47,893 nucleotides of DNA from Streptococcus mitis (lineage in GTDB: Bacteria > Bacillota > Bacilli > Lactobacillales > Streptococcaceae): positions 1 through 47,893 of the forward strand of contig NZ_JUQO01000220.1 in NCBI RefSeq assembly GCF_001074635.1. The letters run 5' to 3'. Numbering within the stretch: the stretch's first letter is position 1; each line of letters begins with the position of its first letter. Positions 17,811 through 26,721 of this stretch are shown one piece after another. The notes below the pieces were generated by a model, which did no database searches, was not told where the DNA came from, and saw only the letters and a list, made by a program, of their open reading frames with translations. The position numbers and the translations under genes are program-made.

Positions 17811-17846
17811 AACCATTCTTCTCAGGTGAGGGGAATGGTTCCTTTT
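17811..17846 (+). terminator. Terminator of the metE-metF operon
   Basis: AACCATTC (17811-17818) pairs with GAATGGTT (17833-17840), followed by CCTTTTT. Confidence 0.85.
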
Positions 17847-17879
17847 TAATGGTAAAGACCGCACTTTTTAAGAAAAATA

Positions 17880-17888
17880 TGATAAAAT
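17880..17888 (+). promoter_or_regulatory. Extended -10 upstream of the pnp leader element
   Basis: TGATAAAAT (17880-17888) is an extended -10 (TGnTAAAAT), predicting a start near 17895. That is just before the structured element, so the pnp mRNA would have a leader of about 400 nt. Confidence 0.5.
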
Positions 17889-17905
17889 AGACTCTGTACG
17901 TACTT

Positions 17906-18132
17906 GATACAAAGATGAGGGTATTAAAAAATAGAATGCATTCTAACTGAAAGGTTTAGATACTTTAGCATCAAATCTTTCTGATGACTAACGGTAGGAA
18001 AGAGCGACACGAACGAGTCAAATCGATGTTATTTGACGAGAGAGTTAGTAAAGCATTTAGCTAATTGCCTGATAGCGATTAGCGTGAAAGGATTAGATGC
18101 TTTAGCATCAAACCTTTCTAATGATTTGTATC
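17906..18132 (+). repeat. 227-bp self-complementary element in the pnp leader (MITE-like or structured RNA)
   Basis: The 494-bp gap between metF and pnp is dominated by this element. Its ends are inverted repeats GATACAAA (17906-17913) and TTTGTATC (18125-18132). Inside are the palindrome AGAATGCATTCT (17933-17944) and a stem-loop at 17949-17981. ACTAAC (17987-17992) can pair with GTTAGT (18044-18049) around a GTCAAAT/ATTTGAC hairpin (18017-18037). A GCTAATTGC/GCGATTAGC hairpin (18060-18083) follows, then a second stem-loop GAAAGG-GATGC/GCATC-CCTTTC (18086-18118) that resembles the first. It does not look like a BOX, RUP or SPRITE element. Whether it is a mobile miniature element or a cis-regulatory RNA for pnp is open. 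Confidence 0.65.
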
Positions 18133-18244
18133 TTGTGTAATTGAACCCGGCCGAAAAGCTGTGTAAAAAAGATAAACTGTTTTGTCTTCATCGAAGACTT
18201 CGTCAGTTTCCTATTTTTACTTTGCTTTTGACGTCCTTGGTATC

Positions 18245-18271
18245 TTGATCTTTGTAGGCAAGGCGTATAAT
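18245..18271 (+). promoter_or_regulatory. Possible proximal pnp promoter
   Basis: TATAAT at 18266-18271 is a perfect -10. The nearest -35 candidate TTGATC (18245-18250) gives a short 15-bp spacing, so the call is tentative. Confidence 0.35.
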
Positions 18272-18295
18272 TTCATCAATCCAAAGGGGATTAAA

Positions 18296-20509
18296 ATGAC
18301 AAAACAAGTGTTTCAAACGACTTTTGCGGGTCGTGAGTTAATTGTAGAGACTGGTCAGGTTGCTAAGCAAGCAAATGGCTCTGTTGTCGTACGTTACGGT
18401 GAGTCAACTGTCTTGACTGCTGTCGTTATGTCTAAGAAAATGGCAACTGGGGATTTCTTCCCTCTTCAAGTCAACTACGAAGAAAAAATGTATGCGGCTG
18501 GGAAATTTCCTGGTGGCTTTATGAAACGTGAAGGACGCCCTTCAACGGATGCGACCTTGACAGCGCGTTTGATTGACCGTCCAATCCGTCCTATGTTTGC
18601 GGAAGGTTTCCGTAATGAAGTGCAAGTGATTAACACAGTGCTTTCTTATGATGAAAATTCCTCTGCACCAATGGCTGCTATGTTTGGTTCATCCTTGGCG
18701 CTTTCTATCTCAGATATTCCATTTGACGGTCCAATCGCTGGGGTACAGGTGGGCTATGTAGATGGTCAAATCATCATCAACCCTACGCAAGAACAAGCAG
18801 AGCAATCTCTCCTTGAATTGACAGTAGCTGGTACCAAACACGCCATCAACATGGTAGAGTCTGGTGCTAAAGAATTGTCAGAAGAAATCATGTTGGAAGC
18901 TCTTCTCAAAGGGCACGAAGCAGTCAAAGAATTGATTGCCTTCCAAGAAGAAATCGTTGCTGCTGTCGGGAAAGAAAAAGCAGAAGTAGAATTGCTTCAT
19001 GTGGACGCTGAATTGCAGGCTGAAATCATTGCAGCCTACAACAGCGACCTCCAAAAAGCGGTTCAAGTAGAAGAGAAATTGGCTCGTGAAGCTGCAACTC
19101 AAGCAGTTAAAGATCAAGTCACAGCCGTTTACGAAGAAAAATATGCAGACCATGAAGAATTTGACCGTATCATGCGTGATGTGGCTGAAATCTTGGAACA
19201 AATGGAACACGCTGAAGTGCGCCGTTTGATCACAGAAGATAAGGTACGTCCTGATGGTCGTAAGGTCGATGAAATCCGTCCTTTGGATGCGGTTGTTGAC
19301 TTCCTTCCTCGTGTGCACGGTTCAGGTCTTTTCACTCGTGGGCAAACTCAGGCCCTTTCAGTCTTGACCTTGGCTCCGATGGGTGAAACTCAAATCATTG
19401 ATGGTTTGGATCCAGAGTACAAGAAACGCTTTATGCACCACTATAACTTCCCACAATACTCTGTAGGGGAAACTGGTCGTTACGGTGCGCCAGGTCGTCG
19501 TGAAATCGGTCACGGTGCTCTTGGTGAGCGTGCCCTTGCTCAAGTCTTGCCAAGTTTGGAAGAATTCCCATATGCTATCCGTCTGGTAGCTGAGGTCTTG
19601 GAATCAAATGGTTCTTCATCTCAGGCTTCTATCTGTGCGGGAACTCTTGCCCTTATGGCTGGTGGTGTGCCAATCAAGGCACCAGTAGCAGGGATTGCCA
19701 TGGGTCTCATCTCAGATGGAAACAACTATACAGTCTTGACAGATATCCAAGGTTTGGAAGACCACTTTGGAGATATGGACTTTAAGGTTGCAGGTACTCG
19801 TGACGGGATTACAGCCCTTCAAATGGATATCAAGATTCAAGGGATCACTGCAGAAATCTTGACGGAAGCCCTTGCCCAAGCCAAGAAAGCTCGTTTTGAA
19901 ATCCTTGATGTGATTGAAGCAACCATTCCAGAAGTTCGTCCAGAATTGGCTCCAACTGCTCCGAAAATTGATACCATCAAGATTGATGTGGACAAAATTA
20001 AGATTGTCATCGGTAAGGGTGGAGAAACCATCGATAAGATTATCGCTGAAACAGGCGTTAAGATTGATATTGACGAAGAAGGAAATGTGTCTATCTATTC
20101 TAGCGACCAAGATGCCATTAACCGTGCCAAAGAAATTATTGCTGGTTTGGTCCGTGAAGCCAAAGTGGATGAAGTTTACCGTGCTAAAGTCGTTCGTATC
20201 GAGAAATTTGGTGCCTTTGTCAACCTCTTTGACAAGACAGATGCCCTCGTTCACATTTCTGAAATGGCTTGGACGCGTACCAATAATGTCGAAGACTTGG
20301 TAGCAATCGGGGATGAAGTTGATGTTAAGGTTATCAAGATTGATGAAAAAGGACGTGTGGATGCTTCTATGAAAGCCCTTCTTCCTCGTCCTCCAAAACC
20401 TGAACGTGATGAAAAAGGTGAAAAATCAGAGCGTCCTCACCGCCCACGTCATCACAAGGATCACAAACCTAAGAAAGAATTTACAGAAACACAAAAAGAT
20501 TCAGAATAA
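18296..20509 (+). CDS. pnp: Polyribonucleotide nucleotidyltransferase PNPase
   Basis: This is a 3'-to-5' phosphorolytic exoribonuclease of the mRNA-decay machinery. The ATG 18296 has AAAGGGGA 5 nt upstream and gives 737 residues, the usual length. Domains in order are RNase PH 1 (about 10-140), helical linker (about 145-230), catalytic RNase PH 2 (about 310-460), KH (about 550-612, with GKGG near 572) and S1 (about 620-690), ending in a basic KPKKE-type tail. It is preceded by a long structured leader, interesting because PNPase commonly autoregulates through its 5' UTR in other bacteria (established in E. coli; inference here). cysE follows after 15 bp. Confidence 0.98.
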   Translation: MTKQVFQTTFAGRELIVETGQVAKQANGSVVVRYGESTVLTAVVMSKKMATGDFFPLQVNYEEKMYAAGKFPGGFMKREGRPSTDATLTARLIDRPIRPMFAEGFRNEVQVINTVLSYDENSSAPMAAMFGSSLALSISDIPFDGPIAGVQVGYVDGQIIINPTQEQAEQSLLELTVAGTKHAINMVESGAKELSEEIMLEALLKGHEAVKELIAFQEEIVAAVGKEKAEVELLHVDAELQAEIIAAYNSDLQKAVQVEEKLAREAATQAVKDQVTAVYEEKYADHEEFDRIMRDVAEILEQMEHAEVRRLITEDKVRPDGRKVDEIRPLDAVVDFLPRVHGSGLFTRGQTQALSVLTLAPMGETQIIDGLDPEYKKRFMHHYNFPQYSVGETGRYGAPGRREIGHGALGERALAQVLPSLEEFPYAIRLVAEVLESNGSSSQASICAGTLALMAGGVPIKAPVAGIAMGLISDGNNYTVLTDIQGLEDHFGDMDFKVAGTRDGITALQMDIKIQGITAEILTEALAQAKKARFEILDVIEATIPEVRPELAPTAPKIDTIKIDVDKIKIVIGKGGETIDKIIAETGVKIDIDEEGNVSIYSSDQDAINRAKEIIAGLVREAKVDEVYRAKVVRIEKFGAFVNLFDKTDALVHISEMAWTRTNNVEDLVAIGDEVDVKVIKIDEKGRVDASMKALLPRPPKPERDEKGEKSERPHRPRHHKDHKPKKEFTETQKDSE

Positions 20510-20524
20510 GAAAAGGAGAAATGT

Positions 20525-21142
20525 ATGGGATGGTGGCGCGAAACCATTGATATCGTAAAAGAAAATGATCCAGCGGCCCGCACCACTTTGGAGGTTTTGC
20601 TGACCTATCCAGGTGTCAAGGCCTTGGCGGCCCACCGTCTCTCGCATTTTCTCTGGAAGCATGGCTTCAAACTCCTGGCTCGTATGCACAGTCAGTTTTG
20701 GCGCTTTTGGACTCAGATTGAGATTCATCCAGGTGCTCAGATCGATTCAGGTGTCTTTATTGACCACGGTTCAGGCCTGGTAATTGGAGAGACAGCGATT
20801 GTTGAAAAAGGTGTTCTTCTCTATCACGGAGTAACCCTTGGTGGGACTGGTAAGGATGTTGGTAAACGCCATCCGACCGTGCGTAAAGGAGCCCTCATAT
20901 CAGCCCATGCCCAAGTTATCGGGCCTGTGGAAATCGGTGAAAATGCCAAGGTCGGTGCAGCAGCAGTTGTCGTAGCAGACGTACCTAGTGATGTGACGGT
21001 TGTTGGTATTCCTGCCAAGATTGTTCGTGTTCATGGAAAGAAAGATGAGCCAGTCATTCATGAAGTCGAAGAAAAACGAGAGTATTACGTCAATAAACTC
21101 GAGCAGGCTAAAGAAGCCAGTCACAGATCGTCTGGTTTGTAG
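20525..21142 (+). CDS. cysE: Serine O-acetyltransferase CysE
   Basis: CysE acetylates L-serine with acetyl-CoA to give O-acetylserine, the precursor of cysteine. The 205-residue protein has an N-terminal helical part and then left-handed beta-helix hexapeptide repeats from about residue 65. These include the catalytic DHGSG histidine (H81), GETAIVEKG, GVTLGGTGK and a C-terminal ISAHAQVIGP coil. It is the shorter Gram-positive form. AAGGAG lies upstream of ATG 20525, 15 bp after pnp, so pnp-cysE-GNAT-cysS-mrnC reads as one co-directional cluster coupling cysteine supply and Cys-tRNA charging. Confidence 0.95.
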   Translation: MGWWRETIDIVKENDPAARTTLEVLLTYPGVKALAAHRLSHFLWKHGFKLLARMHSQFWRFWTQIEIHPGAQIDSGVFIDHGSGLVIGETAIVEKGVLLYHGVTLGGTGKDVGKRHPTVRKGALISAHAQVIGPVEIGENAKVGAAAVVVADVPSDVTVVGIPAKIVRVHGKKDEPVIHEVEEKREYYVNKLEQAKEASHRSSGL

Positions 21143-21153
21143 AGGATACCTAT

Positions 21154-22038
21154 ATGATTCAAGCAAGAAATAAGTTGAGCCAAGAAGAGTTATTTGAGGC
21201 GAAAAAACTAATTGACTGTTGCCAAAACTATGACAGTACCTATCGTGATCCCTATCTCTCTAACATGCTTAATTTTGACCCAAACATGCCCGCCTTTTTC
21301 CTTTATTATGAAAAAGGCGAACTTGTTGGTCTCTTAACTGTTTATGCTGATGATCAAGATGTGGAAGTGACGATACTGGTTCATCCAGATCATCGTCATC
21401 AAGGAATTGCGAGTGCTTTGTTTACGAGTTTTGAGAAAGAAACGGCTTCTTTCCCTATTCGTTCAGTGACTTTTCAGACAGAACGTATTTTTCTAGAATG
21501 TCATCCTGATTTTGTCAGCAACTGGGGATTGGTTGAGGATGAAGAGACAGAAACCTGGTTAGGTAAGGATAGAAGACCTTATCAGTTAGCAAAACTTTCT
21601 AATCTTGAAGTTTTGTTAGCAGATAGTTCGTATCAGGAGCAAATTACCCAGTTAAAATTTCAGGCATTTTCAGAGGAACATGAATCGAGAGAAGTTGTGT
21701 ATAGATATGTCGCTGAAGCCCTGAAGGATCCAGAAAGTCGCTTATATATTTTGTTAAAAGACGGTCAGGTTATTGGAACTTGCACGGTAGATTTGTCGAC
21801 TAATACGAATTACTTTTATGGTTTGGCAATATCGGAACCTGAACGTGGGAAAGGCTATGGAAGCTATTTAGCAAAATCCCTTGTCAACCAACTAATTGAG
21901 CAAAATGACAAGGAATTTCAGATTGCAGTGGAAGATAGCAATGTAGGTGCCAAACGTTTGTATGAAAAAATTGGCTTTGTCAAACAGACTCAGGTGGTTT
22001 ATCTGAATGAGAAAGGAGCAAGGGATTCCGAAGTTTAG
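21154..22038 (+). CDS. GNAT-family N-acetyltransferase (two GNAT-like halves)
   Basis: This 294-residue protein contains two GNAT-like regions. An N-terminal half (about 1-135) has an acetyl-CoA-type loop VHPDHRHQGIASALF. A C-terminal half (about 165-290) has the SEPERGKGYGSYLA loop and an EDSNVGAKRLYEKIGF motif. The Q/RxxGxG/A motif is present in both. The substrate is unknown. It lies 11 bp after cysE and upstream of cysS. The start ATG 21154 has GAGG 12 nt upstream, not an ideal spacing, but no better start is seen. Confidence 0.9.
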   Translation: MIQARNKLSQEELFEAKKLIDCCQNYDSTYRDPYLSNMLNFDPNMPAFFLYYEKGELVGLLTVYADDQDVEVTILVHPDHRHQGIASALFTSFEKETASFPIRSVTFQTERIFLECHPDFVSNWGLVEDEETETWLGKDRRPYQLAKLSNLEVLLADSSYQEQITQLKFQAFSEEHESREVVYRYVAEALKDPESRLYILLKDGQVIGTCTVDLSTNTNYFYGLAISEPERGKGYGSYLAKSLVNQLIEQNDKEFQIAVEDSNVGAKRLYEKIGFVKQTQVVYLNEKGARDSEV

Positions 22039-22120
22039 AGACATTCGGACCGAAATTCAATTGAACTCTTAGTGATGAAACTAATTGTTCTTGGATTTTG
22101 GATTTCCTGACTATTATTTT

Positions 22121-23464
22121 ATGATTAAAATCTATGACACCATGTCTCGTGATTTGCGAGAATTTGTCCCAATCGAAGACGGTAAGGTTAAGATGTATGT
22201 CTGTGGGCCAACCGTGTACAACTATATTCACGTGGGCAATGCCCGTTCGACGGTAGCTTTTGATACCATTCGTCGCTATTTTGAGTATCGTGGATACGAG
22301 GTTGCCTATATTTCCAATTTTACGGATGTGGATGATAAGATTATCAACCGTGCCAAGGAAGAAGGTATCACGCCTCAGGAGGTTGCGGGTAAGTACATTG
22401 CTGCCTTTCGTGAGGATGTGACGGCTTTGGGCGTCAAGCCTGCGACTCGCCATCCTCGTGTAGTGGAGTTTATGGCGGATATTATCCGTTTCGTGGAAGA
22501 CTTGATTGAAAAAGGCTTTGCCTACGAGAGTCAAGGGGATGTCTACTTCCGTGTAGAAAAATCTCACAACTATGCCAAGTTGGCCAATAAAACCTTGGAA
22601 GATTTGGAGTTAGGTGCTTCAGGTCGTACCGATGAAGAAACGGCTCGTAAGGAAAATCCTGTAGACTTTGCCCTCTGGAAATCTGCCAAACCAGGCGAGA
22701 TTTCTTGGGATAGCCCTTGGGGACCTGGTCGTCCGGGCTGGCATATCGAGTGTTCAGTCATGTCGACAGAGATTTTAGGTGATACCATTGATATTCACGG
22801 TGGTGGAGCCGACCTAGAGTTTCCTCACCATACTAATGAAATTGCCCAGTCAGAAGCCAAAACTGGTAAGACCTTTGCCAATTATTGGATGCACAATGGC
22901 TTTGTCAATATCGACAATGTCAAGATGTCTAAGTCCTTGGGCAACTTTATCACAGTCCATGATGCCCTTAAAACCATTGATGGCCAGGTGCTTCGTTTCT
23001 TCTTTGCGACTCAACACTACCGTAAGCCTATCAACTTTACAGAAAAGGCAGTGCGCGATGCTGAGACTAATCTCAAGTATCTAAAGAACACCTACGAGCA
23101 ACCATTTTCTGGGACTGTAGATATTCAAGAGTTACAGGCCTTTAAAGATAAGTTTGTGTCTGCAATGGATGAAGATTTTAACGCTGCTAACGGTATCACA
23201 GTCATCTTTGAAATGGCCAAGTGGATTAACTCTGGCAATTATGATGCAAGTGTCAAGCAAGCTCTTGCGGATATGTTAGAAGTCTTTGGAATTGTCTTTG
23301 TTGAGGAAGTTTTGGATGCAGAAATCGAAGCCTTGATTCAAAAACGACAAGAGGCGCGTGCCAATCGTGACTTCGCGACAGCAGACCAAATCCGTGACCA
23401 ATTGGCTGCTCAAGGAATTAAGCTCCTTGACACCAAAGATGGAGTGAGGTGGACACGTGATTGA
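22121..23464 (+). CDS. cysS: Cysteinyl-tRNA synthetase
   Basis: This class I synthetase charges tRNA-Cys. Taking ATG 22121 gives 447 residues, the usual length (MIKIYDTMSRDL start). An upstream in-frame start at 22085 would add a non-conserved extension, although no good Shine-Dalgarno is seen before 22121. Visible signatures are CGPTVYNYIHVGN with zinc Cys28 and the HIGH-type HVGN (37-40), WHIECS and HGGGADLEFPHH with further zinc ligands, and KMSKS (268-272). The gene end overlaps mrnC by 8 bp. The 82-bp leader is too short for a T-box. Confidence 0.97.
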   Translation: MIKIYDTMSRDLREFVPIEDGKVKMYVCGPTVYNYIHVGNARSTVAFDTIRRYFEYRGYEVAYISNFTDVDDKIINRAKEEGITPQEVAGKYIAAFREDVTALGVKPATRHPRVVEFMADIIRFVEDLIEKGFAYESQGDVYFRVEKSHNYAKLANKTLEDLELGASGRTDEETARKENPVDFALWKSAKPGEISWDSPWGPGRPGWHIECSVMSTEILGDTIDIHGGGADLEFPHHTNEIAQSEAKTGKTFANYWMHNGFVNIDNVKMSKSLGNFITVHDALKTIDGQVLRFFFATQHYRKPINFTEKAVRDAETNLKYLKNTYEQPFSGTVDIQELQAFKDKFVSAMDEDFNAANGITVIFEMAKWINSGNYDASVKQALADMLEVFGIVFVEEVLDAEIEALIQKRQEARANRDFATADQIRDQLAAQGIKLLDTKDGVRWTRD

Positions 23465-23843
23465 TGTCAATCTCATTAACGGGATTGCGTTAGCTTTTGA
23501 GGGGGACGCGGTGTATTCTATGTATATTCGTCGTCACCTCATTCTTAAAGGCATGACCAAACCCAATAAACTCCATCAAGAAGCGACCAAGTATGTCTCA
23601 GCCAAAGCTCAGGCTCGCCTGATTTCCCTTATGTTGGAGGAGCAAGTCCTAACGGAAAAAGAAGAAGAAATCTATAAACGTGGTCGCAATACCAATAGTC
23701 ACACCAAGGCCAAAAATGCTGATGTGGTGACTTACCGTATGTCCACAGGTTTTGAAGCCGTCATGGGCTATCTCCATATGACTGATAATCTAGAACGTCT
23801 TGAGAGCTTGATTTCGTGGTGCATCCAAAAAGTGGAGGGCTAG
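23457..23843 (+). CDS. mrnC: Mini-ribonuclease III (MrnC)
   Basis: This 128-residue protein is an RNase III catalytic domain without a dsRNA-binding domain, used in 23S rRNA maturation. Signatures are FEGDAVYSMYIR near the start and the later KAKNADVVTYRMSTGFEAV segment containing the acidic residues. It starts at GTG 23457, overlapping the cysS stop by 8 bp. cysS-mrnC linkage is widespread in Firmicutes and supports both calls. Confidence 0.93.
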   Translation: MIDVNLINGIALAFEGDAVYSMYIRRHLILKGMTKPNKLHQEATKYVSAKAQARLISLMLEEQVLTEKEEEIYKRGRNTNSHTKAKNADVVTYRMSTGFEAVMGYLHMTDNLERLESLISWCIQKVEG

Positions 23844-23846
23844 GAC

Positions 23847-24716
23847 ATGATGGCAAAAGAACTACAAGACTGGTTTCCTGAAGCTCAGATTTCAGACCAA
23901 CCAGTAGAGAAAGAAGGCTATCTTACTCTCCCTTTAGCTTCTCAGCAGTGGATTTTGCTGGAGGTAGCTGGGCTCAGCGAGCGTGAAAAGCAGTTGGTTG
24001 CTCTTTTGACCCAGCAGGAGCAGGCTCGTTCGCTCAATCCTTGGTATTCTTATCTGATTGAGGGGAAGGGACAGGCACCACAAGCTTTTAAAAAGATTCA
24101 GCTGGTTTACTGTCATCTTTCCTATTTTCAGCAGGAAAATCTAGCTTCTTGGCTGGATATGATGCGGACTCTTTTTCCTAACTGCCAGACAGTGCTACAG
24201 GTCGGAGCTCAGGATTATGTTTTCATACTTCAACAAGATAAATACACCTCTGTACGAGCTATTTTAAGTGATACGATTGAAGCGGTTGAGTATGACTTTG
24301 GCCTTCGTCTGTCAATCATGTTGGGCCAGGTTTGGTCTCAGACAGGCCATCAAGCCCTATCAGACTTAATCAAAGCTGAGCGCGATTTGTTCAAGACTTG
24401 GTGGCGTCAGGGTCACCAAGGTGTTCATACTTTTTCTCAGCTCTATCTTTGGAGTATGGGAGAAAGACTCGTGGACTTGAAGGCAATTAAGGAATGCCTG
24501 CACCAGATGATTTTGGATCAAGATCAGATTCAGGAAATCATTCTCTCTCTTTGGGAAAATAGTGCTGTTCTCACTAAAACAGCCCAGCAACTCTATCTGC
24601 ACCGCAATTCTCTCCAATACAAGATTGACAAATGGGAAGAATTGACTGGGCTTCAGTTGAAGGAGTTGACCGACCTGACCCTGTGTTATCAATTGATTTT
24701 ACCAGATATTCTCTAA
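23847..24716 (+). CDS. PucR/CdaR-type helix-turn-helix regulator
   Basis: The 289-residue protein ends with a PucR-type HTH (HTH_30): AVLTKTAQQLYLHRNSLQYKIDKWEELTGL at about residues 240-270, split here only by its normal turn. The N-terminal 230 residues look like a sensing region but carry no motif I can name. It starts 3 bp after mrnC and ends at a strong terminator, with msmK immediately downstream. It might regulate msmK or sugar uptake, but that is only proximity. The start could be ATG 23847 or 23850. Confidence 0.8.
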   Translation: MMAKELQDWFPEAQISDQPVEKEGYLTLPLASQQWILLEVAGLSEREKQLVALLTQQEQARSLNPWYSYLIEGKGQAPQAFKKIQLVYCHLSYFQQENLASWLDMMRTLFPNCQTVLQVGAQDYVFILQQDKYTSVRAILSDTIEAVEYDFGLRLSIMLGQVWSQTGHQALSDLIKAERDLFKTWWRQGHQGVHTFSQLYLWSMGERLVDLKAIKECLHQMILDQDQIQEIILSLWENSAVLTKTAQQLYLHRNSLQYKIDKWEELTGLQLKELTDLTLCYQLILPDIL

Positions 24717-24717
24717 A

Positions 24718-24746
24718 GTTTTGTGCAAGTTGCACAGAACTTTTTT
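24718..24746 (+). terminator. Strong terminator after the cysS-mrnC-regulator cluster
   Basis: The 10-bp stem GTTTTGTGCA (24718-24727) / TGCACAGAAC (24731-24740), with one G-U pair and a 3-nt loop, is followed by six T. Confidence 0.93.
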
Positions 24747-24774
24747 ATTTTTTTGGTCACTTTGCCATAGAAAA

Positions 24775-24796
24775 ATAAAGCGTTTTCATCTATAAT
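24775..24796 (+). promoter_or_regulatory. cre-like site and -10 of msmK
   Basis: ATAAAGCGTTTTCAT (24775-24789), read on the minus strand as ATGAAAACGCTTTAT, matches the CcpA cre consensus WTGNAANCGNWNNCW except for one position. It directly abuts the -10 TATAAT (24791-24796), so bound CcpA would block RNA polymerase. This fits glucose repression of a sugar-transport ATPase. Confidence 0.7.
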
Positions 24797-24828
24797 AAAA
24801 TTATCAAAATACAAAAGGAGTTCACCTC

Positions 24829-25959
24829 ATGGTAGAATTAAATCTTAAAAATATTTACAAAAAATATCCAAACAGCGAACACTACTCAGTTGAAGACTTC
24901 AACTTGGACATCAAAGACAAAGAGTTTATCGTTTTCGTAGGTCCTTCAGGATGTGGTAAATCAACAACTCTTCGTATGATTGCTGGTCTTGAAGACATCA
25001 CAGAAGGTACTGCATCTATCGATGGCGTGGTTGTCAACGACGTAGCTCCAAAAGACCGTGACATCGCCATGGTATTCCAAAACTACGCTCTTTACCCACA
25101 CATGACTGTATACGATAATATGGCTTTCGGTTTGAAATTGCGTAAATACAGCAAAGAAGACATCGACAAACGTGTGCAAGAAGCAGCTGAAATCCTTGGA
25201 TTGAAAGAATTCTTGGAACGTAAACCAGCTGACCTTTCAGGTGGTCAACGTCAACGTGTTGCCATGGGTCGTGCCATTGTCCGTGATGCAAAAGTATTCT
25301 TGATGGACGAACCTTTGTCAAACTTGGATGCAAAACTTCGTGTATCAATGCGTGCTGAAATCGCTAAAATCCACCGTCGTATTGGAGCTACAACTATCTA
25401 CGTAACTCACGACCAAACAGAAGCGATGACACTTGCAGACCGTATCGTTATCATGTCAGCAACTAAGAACCCTGCTGGTACAGGTACTATCGGACGTGTA
25501 GAACAAATCGGTACTCCTCAAGAAGTTTACAAAAACCCAGTTAACAAATTCGTAGCAGGATTCATCGGAAGCCCAGCTATGAACTTCATCAACGTGAAAT
25601 TGGTTGGTAGCGAAATTGTTTCTGACGGTTTCCGTTTGAAAGTTCCAGAAGGAGCATTGAAAGTTCTTCGTGAAAAAGGCTACGAAGGTAAAGAATTGAT
25701 CTTCGGTATCCGTCCAGAAGACGTGAATGCAGAACCTGCTTTCCTTGAAACATTCCCAGAATCAGTTGTTAAAGCTACTATCTCAGTATCAGAATTGCTT
25801 GGTTCAGAATCTCACCTTTACTGTCAAGTTGGTAAAGATGAATTTGTTGCCAAAGTTGATGCTCGTGACTACTTGCAAACAGGTGCAACAGTTGAACTTG
25901 GATTTGACTTGAACAAAGCACACTTCTTCGATGTAGAAACTGAAAAAACAGTTTACTAA
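24829..25959 (+). CDS. msmK: Multi-sugar ABC transporter ATP-binding protein MsmK (UgpC/MalK type)
   Basis: This 376-residue MalK-family ATPase has Walker [10 protein letters not shown] (38-46), the LSGGQRQR signature, Walker B FLMDEP with D-loop SNLDAKLR, and the H-loop [10 protein letters not shown]-terminal TOBE/regulatory region runs from about residue 240. No permease or binding-protein gene adjoins it, the usual situation in streptococci, where this orphan ATPase energises several sugar importers (established for the family). AAGGAG precedes ATG 24829. A cre-like site overlaps its promoter, and a terminator follows. Confidence 0.95.
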   Translation: MVELNLKNIYKKYPNSEHYSVEDFNLDIKDKEFIVFVGPSGCGKSTTLRMIAGLEDITEGTASIDGVVVNDVAPKDRDIAMVFQNYALYPHMTVYDNMAFGLKLRKYSKEDIDKRVQEAAEILGLKEFLERKPADLSGGQRQRVAMGRAIVRDAKVFLMDEPLSNLDAKLRVSMRAEIAKIHRRIGATTIYVTHDQTEAMTLADRIVIMSATKNPAGTGTIGRVEQIGTPQEVYKNPVNKFVAGFIGSPAMNFINVKLVGSEIVSDGFRLKVPEGALKVLREKGYEGKELIFGIRPEDVNAEPAFLETFPESVVKATISVSELLGSESHLYCQVGKDEFVAKVDARDYLQTGATVELGFDLNKAHFFDVETEKTVY

Positions 25960-25976
25960 GATAAATAAAACTCAAA

Positions 25977-26006
25977 ACGCTGCTAGAAATCTGGCAGTGT
26001 TTTTTT
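25977..26006 (+). terminator. msmK terminator
   Basis: ACGCTGC (25977-25983) pairs with GCAGTGT (25994-26000, one G-U), followed by a T-tract to 26006. Confidence 0.85.
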
Positions 26007-26017
26007 GAGATTGCGTA

Positions 26018-26045
26018 GAAAAAACTCTCCAATTGAACTGGAGAG
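26018..26045 (-). terminator. Terminator of the minus-strand amino-acid ABC operon
   Basis: CTCTCCA (26025-26031) and TGGAGAG (26039-26045) form a stem. Read on the minus strand it is followed by a T-run (A-run 26018-26023 on the plus strand). It lies just beyond the last permease gene, between the convergent msmK and ABC operons. Confidence 0.85.
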
Positions 26046-26052
26046 TGGCTGT

Positions 26053-26712
26053 TTATTCTGCAGCTTGTTGCCAACGTTTGGCTAGCATATGAGATAGGCT
26101 AGAAATGGCTAGGTTAAAGCTGAAGTAGATGAGGGCAATCAGGATATAAAGACTAAACACTTGCTCTGGTTCGAAATAACGGCCCATGAGAATTTGGCTA
26201 GCTCCAAAGAGTTCTTGTAGGGCGATAACAGAGTAGAGGAGGCTGGTATCCTTAATTACGGTTACAAACTGAGAAATGATGGCTGGCAGCATTTTACGGA
26301 TCGCTTGTGGGAGAATAATGTAGTAGAGGATTTGCGCAGAAGTAAATCCCTGAGACATTCCTGCTTCGTATTGTCCCTTGTCTACGGCATTTAGGCCACC
26401 ACGGATAATCTCAGCCAAGGCTGCTGAGGTAAAAAGGGTAAAGGCAGTAATACCAGCTGGTGTGGACTTCATCTTAAACACCAAAAAGATGGTGAAAATC
26501 CAGAGGAGGTTGGGAACGTTGCGCACAAACTCGATGTAAATGCTGGAGATGATGCGCAAGATAGGATTTTTGCCATTTCTCATGACGGCTAGCACCGTTC
26601 CGATAAGGGTAGAGAGGACAATGGCAATCAGAGAAATATAGAGGGTCAAGCCAAATCCTTTAAAGATAAAGATTAGGTTATCTGGGGTCAAAACTTCTAA
26701 AATAGATTCCAT
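26053..26712 (-). CDS. Polar amino-acid ABC transporter permease (HisM-like), last gene of operon
   Basis: This 219-residue permease has several hydrophobic segments and the amino-acid-type EAA loop (EIIRGGLNAVDKGQYEAGMSQG, continuing ILPQAIR) that contacts the ATPase. It is one of two paralogous permeases in the operon, probably forming a heterodimer. It lies 9 bp behind the upstream permease, with AGGAGG before its ATG. The substrate is not readable from the permease; the family imports polar amino acids such as Glu, Gln, Asp, Arg or His. Confidence 0.93.
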   Translation of the reverse strand: MESILEVLTPDNLIFIFKGFGLTLYISLIAIVLSTLIGTVLAVMRNGKNPILRIISSIYIEFVRNVPNLLWIFTIFLVFKMKSTPAGITAFTLFTSAALAEIIRGGLNAVDKGQYEAGMSQGFTSAQILYYIILPQAIRKMLPAIISQFVTVIKDTSLLYSVIALQELFGASQILMGRYFEPEQVFSLYILIALIYFSFNLAISSLSHMLAKRWQQAAE

Positions 26713-26721
26713 AGTAACCTC

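Noticed and set aside
22039-22120. A T-box riboswitch before cysS
   Set aside because: The gap is only 82 bp and shows no T-box motif or terminator.
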